From JAJXZJ01 sp050012855 (GTDB taxonomy: Bacteria > Verrucomicrobiota > Verrucomicrobiia > Limisphaerales > J093), in NCBI GenBank assembly GCA_050012855.1, contig JBEKGJ010000013.1:1-64000 (forward strand): a stretch of DNA of 64,000 nt. The letters run 5' to 3'. Shown one piece after another: positions 8,363 to 15,559 of this stretch. The first letter of the stretch is position 1, and the number at the start of each line of letters is the position of its first letter. Both the position numbers and the translations under genes were made by a program. The notes under the pieces were generated by a model that worked only from the letters and a program-made list of their open reading frames with translations, made no database searches and was not told the DNA's origin.

Positions 8363-8379
8363 GATTGCAGAGGAAGATT

Positions 8380-9003
8380 ATGAACATCAAGGATGCAGCG
8401 ACAGACCATCCGATCTTAAAGCTCCTCGCGGAACGGTGGAGTCCCTACGGTTTTGAAGACCGGCCGGTGCCGGAAGGCGACCTCCGCTCGTTGTTTGAGG
8501 CGGCTCGCTGGGCGGCGTCCTCCTACAACGAACAGCCTTGGAATTACGTGGTTGCTACGAGGGAGGACTCTGTGGAGTTCGGACGACTTCTCGCTTGTCT
8601 CGTGGAGGCAAACCAGGCATGGGCGAAGACCGCACCAGTACTTGTCTTGGGGGTGGTGAGTTTGCAATTTGCCAAAAACAAACAGGACAATCGGGCGGCC
8701 GTTCATGATCTGGGTCTGGCCGCAGGGAATTTGCTGGTGGAGGCAACGGCGCGAGGTCTCTTTGTCCATCAGATGATCGGCATACTCCCCGACAAGGCGC
8801 GGGAACTGTACAAGATCCCGGAGCATTTCGAGGCGTGGACTGCCCTGGCCATCGGATACAAAGCCGACCCGGCCAAACTGCCAGATGCCCTGAGAGAGCG
8901 CGACCTGACACCCCGGCAGCGAAAGCCCTTGGGTAGGTTCGTGTTCACCGGCACGTGGGGACAATCGTCACCGCTCGTACAGAAACGTGACCGCCCGGGT
9001 TAA
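8380..9003 (+). CDS. Nitroreductase-family FMN oxidoreductase
   Basis: The start at ATG 8380 was chosen because AGAGGAAG lies 5-11 bases upstream; an in-frame ATG at 8359 overlaps the previous stop. The ~207-residue protein has the nitroreductase layout: LAERWSPYGFEDRPV, then RSLFEAARWAASSYNEQPW (FMN phosphate and isoalloxazine contacts), and a later DLGLAAGNLLVEATARGL helix typical of the dimer interface. It would reduce nitro-, quinone- or related substrates with NAD(P)H; the substrate is unknown. The position in the stress island implies a redox-protection role. Confidence 0.85.
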   Translation: MNIKDAATDHPILKLLAERWSPYGFEDRPVPEGDLRSLFEAARWAASSYNEQPWNYVVATREDSVEFGRLLACLVEANQAWAKTAPVLVLGVVSLQFAKNKQDNRAAVHDLGLAAGNLLVEATARGLFVHQMIGILPDKARELYKIPEHFEAWTALAIGYKADPAKLPDALRERDLTPRQRKPLGRFVFTGTWGQSSPLVQKRDRPG

Positions 9004-9071
9004 CTTGATTTCAAAACAAGAGCTTTAAGGAATGGCCAGCAGGCGGGCGTTACACACTAAGGAAACCGATC

Positions 9072-11186
9072 ATGAGCAAAAGCGAGAAGACGAGTAATTC
9101 TGGAAAACGCAAACATAAAAGGGGCTCGGTTTCCAACGGAGATTTACAACGGGCCGCCGCCGCCGAGTTGCACCAGGTCGCTTGTGGAGAGCACCCCGCG
9201 CTCACCACGAACCAGGGCGTCGCGCTTTCCGATAATCAAAACTCGCTCAGGGCAAATCCGAGCGGACCGACGCTTCTGGAGGATTTCATCCTGCGCGAAA
9301 AAATCACGCATTTCGATCACGAGCGTATTCCCGAGCGTATCGTCCACGCGCGAGCGACGGGCGCGCATGGATTCTTCGAGTTGACCACTTCGTTGAAGCG
9401 ATACACCACCGCCAAGATACTCACCGAGATAGGTGTGAAGACACCCGTGTTCACTCGTATATCAACCGTCGCCGGCGGCGCGGGTTCGGTCGATACCCCG
9501 CGTGACATACGTGGATTTGCCGTCAAGTTTTACACGAAGGAAGGCAACTGGGACTTGGTCGGCAACAACATCCCGGTGTTCTTCATCCAGGATGCCATCA
9601 AATTCCCCGACCTCATCCATGCCGTAAAAATGGAGCCCGACCGAGGCTTTCCGCAGTCGGCAAGCGCGCACGACACATTCTGGGATTTTATTTCGCTCAC
9701 GCCTGAATCCATACATACGGTGATGTGGATCATGTCCGATCGCACCATACCGCGTTCGCTACGGATGATCGAAGGCTTTGGTGTGCATAGTTTCCGCCTG
9801 ATTAACAATGCCGGCGAATCGACATTCGTCAAATTCCACTGGCGTCCCAAGCTCGGCTTGCAGTCCACCATTTGGGATGAGACCGTCAAGATTTCAGGCG
9901 CTGATCCAGACTTCCACCGCCGCGACATGTTCGAGGCCATCGCTGCGGGCAATTTCCCCGAGTGGGAATTCGGCGTTCAGCTTTTCACGCAGGAGGAAGC
10001 GGACAGATTTCCGTTCGATCATCTGGACGCTACCAAGCTGATTCCCGAGGAACTGGCGCCATTGAAATTGATCGGTCGCATGGTGCTGGATCGCTGGCCA
10101 AACAATTTCTTCGCTGAAACCGAACAGGTCGCTTACTGTCCGTCGCATGTCGTGCCCGGCATCGACTTCTCGAATGATCCATTGTTGCAGGGCCGTTTGC
10201 TCTCCTATCACGACACGCAGCTTTCGCGCTTGGGCTCGCCCAATTTCCACCAAATCCCGATCAACGCGCCGAAGTGCCCGTTCTCCAACCAACAACGCGA
10301 CGGGCACATGCAGATGGCGCAACCGGCGGGCCGGGTTGCGTATGAGCCCAACTCTTTGTCGAAAAACTCCCCACGCGAAACGCCGGTCAACGGCTTTCGT
10401 AGCGCGTCCGTAGCTGAAACTGGCGAGAAAGGCCGCCTCCGTGCCGCGAGCTTCGCCGACCACTACAGCCAGGCGCGGCAGTTCTATCTGAGCCAAACTG
10501 TGTACGAGCAAGCGCACATCGCCTCGGCGTTAGTATTTGAGCTTTCTAAGGTCGAACATGTGCATGTGCGTGAGGCGATGGTCGGTCATCTGCGACATAT
10601 CGAACAAGACCTCGCCAACCGGGTCGCCGCGGGTCTTGGATTCGACAAAATGCCCGATGCGCCGGTTGCCGCAGCGTCCGTGCAAGAGCTGGAGCCATCG
10701 CCCGCACTGCAGATCATTGGCAAGATGAAAGACACGCTTATGGGACGCGCGATTGGCATCCTGATCACGGATGGTTCAGACGGCGCCGTCATCAAGAAGA
10801 TTAAGAAGGCCGCGACCGATGCGGGTGCTACCGTGAAGATCGTCGCGCCCAAAGTGGGCGGCGCGAAACTCGCCGATGGCTCAATGCTGGCGGCTGACGG
10901 ACAATTGGCTGGTACGCCTTCTGTGCTATTCGACGCAGTGGCCGTCATCCTCTCCGACGAGGGCGCGAAGGTGCTGTCGGTGGAAAACGCCGCGATCGAT
11001 TTCGTGCGTGATGCCTTCGGTCATCTCAAGGCCATCGCCGCAGACCAAGGCGGCCAGGCGCTTTTGAGGATGGCGAATGTCGGACGAGACGAGGGCGTTG
11101 TGGATACGAACGACCAAGACGGATTTATTGCTGCGGCAAAGACACGCCAATGGCACCGGGAAAAGTCCGTTCGAACACTGGCATAA
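9072..11186 (+). CDS. katE: Large-subunit (clade 2, HPII-type) catalase
   Basis: A 704-residue catalase decomposing H2O2. His92 (in RIVHARATGAHG) and Asn165 (in DLVGNNIPVFF) are the distal catalytic pair, and RLLSYHDTQLSRLG carries the proximal haem Tyr. After the ~500-residue core a flavodoxin-like C-terminal domain (~555-690, MGRAIGILITDGSDGAVIKK onward) marks the large-subunit class. The Lys-rich first 25 residues look like an N-terminal extension. HPII enzymes are usually stationary-phase induced. The gene sits in the stress island with bfr and dodecin. Confidence 0.95.
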   Translation: MSKSEKTSNSGKRKHKRGSVSNGDLQRAAAAELHQVACGEHPALTTNQGVALSDNQNSLRANPSGPTLLEDFILREKITHFDHERIPERIVHARATGAHGFFELTTSLKRYTTAKILTEIGVKTPVFTRISTVAGGAGSVDTPRDIRGFAVKFYTKEGNWDLVGNNIPVFFIQDAIKFPDLIHAVKMEPDRGFPQSASAHDTFWDFISLTPESIHTVMWIMSDRTIPRSLRMIEGFGVHSFRLINNAGESTFVKFHWRPKLGLQSTIWDETVKISGADPDFHRRDMFEAIAAGNFPEWEFGVQLFTQEEADRFPFDHLDATKLIPEELAPLKLIGRMVLDRWPNNFFAETEQVAYCPSHVVPGIDFSNDPLLQGRLLSYHDTQLSRLGSPNFHQIPINAPKCPFSNQQRDGHMQMAQPAGRVAYEPNSLSKNSPRETPVNGFRSASVAETGEKGRLRAASFADHYSQARQFYLSQTVYEQAHIASALVFELSKVEHVHVREAMVGHLRHIEQDLANRVAAGLGFDKMPDAPVAAASVQELEPSPALQIIGKMKDTLMGRAIGILITDGSDGAVIKKIKKAATDAGATVKIVAPKVGGAKLADGSMLAADGQLAGTPSVLFDAVAVILSDEGAKVLSVENAAIDFVRDAFGHLKAIAADQGGQALLRMANVGRDEGVVDTNDQDGFIAAAKTRQWHREKSVRTLA

Positions 11187-11248
11187 CCGCCAGTTCCGTG
11201 GAGGAAACCGTGCCGTCTGCGACAGCACTGTATATGAGGAGACAAACA

Positions 11249-12079
11249 ATGGGCACGATTACTACGAAAGACGGTACGCAGCTCTATTACAAGGACTGGG
11301 GTACAGGAAGGGCGGTGGTGTTCAGCCACGGCTGGCCGCTCAATGCCGATGCGTGGGAAAGCCAGATGGTTTACCTGGCGTCCAACGGCTATCGCTGCAT
11401 CGCCCATGATCGTCGTGGCCACGGCCGTTCGAGCCAGCCTTGGAACGGCAACGACATGGACACCTACGCCGACGACCTGTCGGAGCTGATCGAAATGCTC
11501 GACTTGAACGGTGCCACCCTGATCGGTCACTCGACCGGCGGCGGAGAGGTCGCCCGTTACATCGGGCGCCACGGCACTAAGCGCGTCGCCCAGGCCGTGC
11601 TGATGGGATCGGTGACGCCGCTGATGCTCAAGACCGACGCCAATCCCGGTGGCCTACCGATCAAGGCGTTCGACGCCATCCGCACCGGCGTCGCCGCCGA
11701 CCGTTCGCAGTTCTTCAAGGACCTCACGACGCTGTTCTACGGCGCCAACCGGCCGGGCGCGAAGATCAGCCAAGGCGTCCGCGACGCGTTCTGGTTGCAG
11801 GGCATGCAGGGCGGTCTTAAGAACGAGCTCGACAGCATCAAGGCGTTTTCCGAGACGGACTTCACCGAAGACCTCAAGAAGTTCGACGTGCCGACGCTGA
11901 TCATTCACGGCGACGACGACCAGATCGTGCCGATCGGCGCCGCGGCTCTCCGCTCCTCGAAGCTGGTCAAGAATGCGACCCTGAAAATCTACGCGGGCGC
12001 ACCCCACGGCGTCGCCGCGACACACAAAGACCAACTCAACGCCGACCTCCTCGCATTCCTCAAGGCCGGCGATGCATGA
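11249..12079 (+). CDS. Alpha/beta hydrolase (non-haem chloroperoxidase-like)
   Basis: ATG 11249 is preceded by GAGGAGA at good spacing, while the open frame upstream runs back into the catalase end. The 276-residue protein starts MGTITTKDGTQLYYKDWGTG. Ser95 in GHSTGGGE is the nucleophile, the Asp lies in HGDDDQIVP (222-224), and His253 is in GAPHGVAATH. RRGHGRS and the HGWP oxyanion loop are present. The closest family is the cofactor-free haloperoxidase/esterase group, found beside catalase in comparable stress clusters. The natural substrate is unknown. Confidence 0.88.
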   Translation: MGTITTKDGTQLYYKDWGTGRAVVFSHGWPLNADAWESQMVYLASNGYRCIAHDRRGHGRSSQPWNGNDMDTYADDLSELIEMLDLNGATLIGHSTGGGEVARYIGRHGTKRVAQAVLMGSVTPLMLKTDANPGGLPIKAFDAIRTGVAADRSQFFKDLTTLFYGANRPGAKISQGVRDAFWLQGMQGGLKNELDSIKAFSETDFTEDLKKFDVPTLIIHGDDDQIVPIGAAALRSSKLVKNATLKIYAGAPHGVAATHKDQLNADLLAFLKAGDA

Positions 12080-12242
12080 GTCCAGGAATAGGAAGTCGTT
12101 TCCGATCGTCCTCCTTGGCGGGGGAGCGGCTGCTGGATACGCGGCCAATCTGTTCGTCGCACAGAGCGGCAAAAGAGGAGATCTGGCGATCGGCACAGCC
12201 AAAAGCCAGGTATTGACGAACACGGAGAGTCCACGGGCATGA
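12072..12242 (+). pseudogene. Truncated FAD-dependent oxidoreductase (N-terminal remnant)
   Basis: Fifty-six codons overlap the hydrolase stop. PIVLLGGGAAAGYAANLFV has the GxGxxx(G/A) dinucleotide-binding turn that starts FAD/NAD-disulfide reductase-type enzymes, followed by SGKRGDLAIGTAK, the expected next strand. The frame ends at TGA 12240-12242, where a ~400-residue enzyme would continue. Only ten bases separate it from the acetolactate synthase remnant, so most of the gene has been deleted. Confidence 0.65.
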
Positions 12243-12251
12243 AACGCGGTC

Positions 12252-13037
12252 GTGAAAGCGACTGAGCTCATCGTGAAATGCCTGGAGAACGAAGGTGTCG
12301 ATTACATCTTCGGCGTGCCGGGTGAGGAGAACATGGATCTGCTGGACGCGTTGCTCGGCTCATCCATCCGCGTTGTCGTGACGCGCCATGAGCAGGGCGC
12401 GGCGTTCATGGCGGACGTGTACGGCCGGTTGACCGGCAAAGCGGGTGTGTGCCTCGCCACCCTCGGGCCAGGCGCGACGAATCTCATCACCGGTGTGGCC
12501 GATGCCAGCATGGACCGCGCACCGCTCGTCGCCCTCACCGCCCAGGCGGCCCGCGACCGGATGCACAAGGAATCGCACCAACATCTGGACATTGTCACGC
12601 TGTTCCGGTCAGTGACGAAGTGGAACACCAGCCTGCCCACGCCCGACATCATTCCCGAGGCCTTGCGCAAGGCTTTCAAGCTGGCGCAATCCGAAAAGCC
12701 CGGCGCCACCCACATCGAAATTCCCGAAGACGTGGCCCGTATGGAAACCGACGGCCAGCCGCTGCTGGTGCAATGGCCCCATCCTGGAGGGGCCGCGGCG
12801 GACCAAGTCGAGAAGGCCGCGCGCATTATTTCGGATGCAGCGCACCCCGTCGTGCTGGCGGGCAACGTCCTGTCTGGCCTGCCCGGTCCGCCGCGGGTTC
12901 TCGCCGCCGCCATCGCCCAGCGGTTCTGGTTCGGAGCGCACAGCGTGGGCCACCTCGTGCTCGCCGTGCTAACGGACTCACAGCAACGCGTTATAGAAAA
13001 CGGGCCTCTCCTCAAATCTCGAAAAGTGTTGCCCTAG
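12252..13037 (+). pseudogene. Truncated acetolactate synthase-like TPP enzyme
   Basis: The N-terminal ~215 residues are a normal acetolactate synthase/AlsS-type PYR domain: GTG start, then ELIVKCLENEGVDYIFGVPG, the catalytic Glu in RHEQGAAFMADVYGRLTG, and LGPGATNLITGVADA. Homology stops around base 12925 after PPRVLAAAIAQRF. The last ~40 codons are unrelated and the frame ends at 13037. The central and TPP-binding C-terminal domains (~330 residues) are missing, so it should be inactive. It marks the right edge of the stress island. Confidence 0.8.
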
Positions 13038-13503
13038 TTCCGCTCCCATTCCTTCCCACCCGCTACAGTTACCCGCTCCTCGATTCCGCGACCCGATCCC
13101 CCTTTGGTCGCTTTGATCCGCAGACGAAATTGGCAGCCCCCCAACAAGGCGGAAATTCACCCGCCGCGGTACCCACCCCCATCGAAGTTCATTTCAGGTG
13201 CAGTTTTTGGGGACTGTGACGCGGTGAATTTCGGTGTTGTGTGCGGCGGTGGGGGTGATACGATCCCCTTTGTCAGCCCCAGCCAGAACAGAACTAGCTG
13301 GGGTCAAGGGCGTAGGGCGATGAAACGCGAACACAACGCGGGCGAAACCTGCTCGGGAAATCCAGCAGGGAGCGAACGCCAGTATCGCCCGACGTGCTTG
13401 AAGACCACGGGCAAACCTGCCAGCATTTCACCATGAACCCGGCCAAAAACCCTGTGCGGTGCCCGCCGGCGAGTCCGGCAGAATAATACCTGTCGGGTCT
13501 TCT
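13038..13503. other. Intergenic, no gene recognised
   Basis: About 465 bp between the broken acetolactate synthase and the first cassette-like gene. Short ORFs show no recognisable domain. GTCGGGT at ~13494-13500, just before the DUF4145 gene, is one base off a GTTRRRY integron core, but no partner RYYYAAC was found, so no attC is called here. Confidence 0.4.
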
Positions 13504-14157
13504 ATGGACGCCACACAAAGAACAGCATTTTGTCCGCACTGCGGCAACACAGCGCAGCAGACGGTGCTTTTTAGACATTCCTACGTTGGCGAAACTTATA
13601 CGATGAATGGAAAAAGGAGCGAAGTTGGAGTGCCGTGCGAATATTTTGTTGTTGTCTGTGAGACTTGCAAAGATCTATTGCTCTATCACGCGATGGCGGG
13701 TGACGGTATTTCAGACAATTTTCAGGAGGGAGCCTTACAATACCCAAAGACACCTAAACTGCACAGGTCTGTCCCAGAGAGTGTACGCGATTGCTACATG
13801 GAAGCTGCACAAATACAGAACATCGCCCCCAACGCATACGCCGTTATGTTGAGGAGGGCTTTAGAAGCTCTCTGCGACGACAGAGAGATTGAAGACGGGG
13901 TGTTGCAGGTGCGATTGGCTGCGTTGGCCAGGCGTGGTGAGATTCCTCCCGTCTTGGCTGAGATGACGGCAGTTCTGAGAGTTTTGGGTAATGCGGGCGC
14001 TCACAGCAGCGCACAAAACATCAGCGTTCCGCTCACTTGGGGCATGGATGATTTCTTCAGGGCTATTGTTGAGTATGTCTATGTCGCACCACGCAAGCTA
14101 CAAGACTTTAAGCAGCGAATTGAACGTTACAACACACATGACAAAGAGAAGACCTAA
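13504..14157 (+). CDS. DUF4145-domain protein with N-terminal zinc ribbon
   Basis: The likely start is ATG 13504 (MDATQRTAFCPHCGNTAQQT); the frame is open further upstream. CPHC and a later CETC form a zinc ribbon at ~10-60. Residues ~100-210 match DUF4145: PESVRDCYMEAAQIQNIAPNAYAVMLRRALEALCDD, then LRVLGNAGAHS, and a final VEYVYVAPRKL. DUF4145 occurs alone or fused to restriction/helicase proteins and is linked to defence, with no known reaction. The TAA stop is embedded in ACCTAAC (14152-14158), an integron-type R'' core, as in tightly packed gene cassettes. Confidence 0.8.
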   Translation: MDATQRTAFCPHCGNTAQQTVLFRHSYVGETYTMNGKRSEVGVPCEYFVVVCETCKDLLLYHAMAGDGISDNFQEGALQYPKTPKLHRSVPESVRDCYMEAAQIQNIAPNAYAVMLRRALEALCDDREIEDGVLQVRLAALARRGEIPPVLAEMTAVLRVLGNAGAHSSAQNISVPLTWGMDDFFRAIVEYVYVAPRKLQDFKQRIERYNTHDKEKT

Positions 14158-14213
14158 CAAGTCGCCGGAGTCAGCCGCCGAGCACGCGCACGCCCCGCCG
14201 CGCGTAAAAGAGC
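14152..14213 (+). repeat. Degenerate attC-like site
   Basis: ACCTAAC fits RYYYAAC and is followed by AAGTCGCCGGA, which also follows the RYYYAAC of the site at 14939. The expected GTTRRRY on the 3' side is not present (CGTAAAAG occupies its place), so the site may be decayed. It is called because of the shared left half and its position exactly on a gene stop. Confidence 0.45.
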
Positions 14214-14220
14214 AAAAGCA

Positions 14221-14463
14221 ATGAATACCGTAATTACCAAATCAATTCCGCCGGGCGACTTTGAAGAGATCAGTATCGAGTTGCCAGACTGGGAGGCACA
14301 TTTCCTGAAGCTCGTGCAGGAAGGCAAGCCGATTAAATACCGTCGTTGCAATATGCCAATGATCCCGAGAAACATTCGCGCGGAGTTGAGCCGACGGAGC
14401 TATTGCAATCACATTTTAGAGAACGACAAGGAGCAGCATTTTCTAGTTCCGAAATCCCAATGA
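14221..14463 (+). CDS. Small hypothetical protein, cassette-like
   Basis: An 80-residue protein of no recognised family, starting MNTVITKSIPPGDFEEISIE. It is polar, rich in Glu, Arg and Pro, with no membrane segment or signal peptide; the two Cys residues do not form a motif. It lies directly after the degenerate attC-like site at 14152. Its small size, lower GC than the flanks and position between putative attC sites fit an integron gene cassette. Coding status is plausible but not proven. Confidence 0.5.
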   Translation: MNTVITKSIPPGDFEEISIELPDWEAHFLKLVQEGKPIKYRRCNMPMIPRNIRAELSRRSYCNHILENDKEQHFLVPKSQ

Positions 14464-14546
14464 TAAAAGCAGTTTATGACACCACTTGTTTTTGAAGGCA
14501 TTGTGTTCGAAACACTTGGAGGGCTGCTTTTGGGCTTGCTTCCCTT

Positions 14547-14924
14547 ATGATGGTTCCATATCGCTATATCACATGGAGGCCGCCACATCTCGCCGATGAG
14601 GAGGAGCTTGAACTTGGACGGCAGATTGCAGTTCAAGGCAGAGAGCATTTCGTGGCAGCGTTTCGCAAGTCTATCGCCAAGCCCACAGGTCAGCCAGAGC
14701 GACCACCAGCTTCACCACTTACGATATTTTTCGCCATCTTGTTTTTTGTCGGCTGTTTTTGGGTCATCATCAGTACAGGCATGTTTCCACACGTGGCAGT
14801 TTTGCTTGTCATGTTCAGTGGGATTTATCTCGTTTCTGTGCATTTTGCCACGCGCAAGTTCGAGAACTGGATCGACCGGCTTGTTGCCAAATACGCTGCA
14901 CACGTTGCCAGAGGTAATAAGTAA
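14547..14924 (+). CDS. Small two-helix membrane protein, cassette-like
   Basis: A 125-residue protein of unknown function. Residues ~1-50 are polar (PHLADEEELELGRQI), ~55-100 contain two hydrophobic segments (SPLTIFFAILFFVGCFWVII and HVAVLLVMFSGIYLVSV), and a basic helix follows. A 24-codon ORF starting at 14476 (MTPLVFEGIVFETLGGLLLG) overlaps its start by ATGA and is itself hydrophobic, so it is either a coupled leader or the true N terminus separated by a frameshift. An attC-like site begins 15 bases after the stop. Confidence 0.5.
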   Translation: MMVPYRYITWRPPHLADEEELELGRQIAVQGREHFVAAFRKSIAKPTGQPERPPASPLTIFFAILFFVGCFWVIISTGMFPHVAVLLVMFSGIYLVSVHFATRKFENWIDRLVAKYAAHVARGNK

Positions 14925-14938
14925 GATATGAGCGCGAT

Positions 14939-15040
14939 GCCTAACAACAAGTCGCCGGAACCGACCGCCGTTGGCGCTGTCAGTTTCGCTATTGCGGTTC
15001 ACGTCACGAGTCGGCGGTGGCTCAGCGTTTCTCGTTAGGT
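14939..15040 (+). repeat. Integron attC-like recombination site
   Basis: GCCTAAC (14939-14945, RYYYAAC) and GTTAGGT (15034-15040, GTTRRRY) bound a 102-bp imperfect inverted repeat. Inside, ACCGCCG pairs with CGGCGGT. The size is within the attC range. The following gene starts 6 bases after GTTAGGT, as expected for a cassette inserted at the G/TT point. Confidence 0.75.
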
Positions 15041-15045
15041 GCTTT

Positions 15046-15465
15046 ATGATACCCGGAGTCAAAATCATAGACGACTTTCTCAAAGGACTGCCCGACAACG
15101 CTCGTTTGCGCTCGGAGATTGCGAAGCTGGCGACGGAGATAGAGCAGCGAGATGTCACGATACAGAAGTTGCAGGCGGAGTTGCAGGAGGCACGAGTGAA
15201 GATAGAGCGCCTCAAGCCCGAGAATCAGGACATGGATGCCGACACTTTGAAAGTGTTGCATCTTTTCTTCACTGCCGGAACTGAGCTTTCCAAGGGCCAT
15301 GTTGCCGCTCAGCTTGGATTTCAAATTAGTGTCGCGGAGTTTCATTTTGATGAGTTAGTGCGGCGCGCATTTATCGAGCAAAGCGGTGTCGGATATGACA
15401 TCCCATCATGCCGGTATGCCCTTTTGCCGGAGGGTCGCAGGTATGTCATGGCACATCGCACCTAA
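15046..15465 (+). CDS. Coiled-coil plus winged-helix-like protein, gene cassette
   Basis: ATG at 15046 lies 6 bases after the GTTAGGT core of the preceding attC-like site. The 139-residue protein begins MIPGVKIIDDFLKGLPDNAR, has a heptad-rich coiled coil at ~25-60 (EIAKLATEIEQRDVTIQKLQ), then a C-terminal domain of winged-helix type (~65-135: LKVLHLFFTAGTELSKGHVA, LVRRAFIEQSG, YALLPEGRRYV). The family is unknown; a DNA- or effector-sensing role is inference. Its TAA is inside ACCTAAC of the next attC-like site. Confidence 0.65.
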   Translation: MIPGVKIIDDFLKGLPDNARLRSEIAKLATEIEQRDVTIQKLQAELQEARVKIERLKPENQDMDADTLKVLHLFFTAGTELSKGHVAAQLGFQISVAEFHFDELVRRAFIEQSGVGYDIPSCRYALLPEGRRYVMAHRT

Positions 15466-15508
15466 CACACCGCGTTGGCGGCCGGTGGCCGTGGCTGGAT
15501 CGTTAGGC
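15460..15508 (+). repeat. Short integron attC-like recombination site
   Basis: ACCTAAC (15460-15466) and GTTAGGC (15502-15508) bound a 49-bp imperfect palindrome whose centre contains CGGCC-GGT-GGCCG. It is at or below the lower size limit of known attC sites. Both core boxes fit the consensus perfectly and the upstream gene stop lies inside the first box. Confidence 0.7.
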
Positions 15509-15559
15509 GATTTCGCACCATGCTCTTCGCAACAACAGCCACAATCGAAATGAATCATT

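Noticed and set aside
13038..13503. attI site or integrase remnant ahead of the cassettes
   Set aside because: No integrase motifs on either strand, and only one weak GTTRRRY-like heptamer without a partner.
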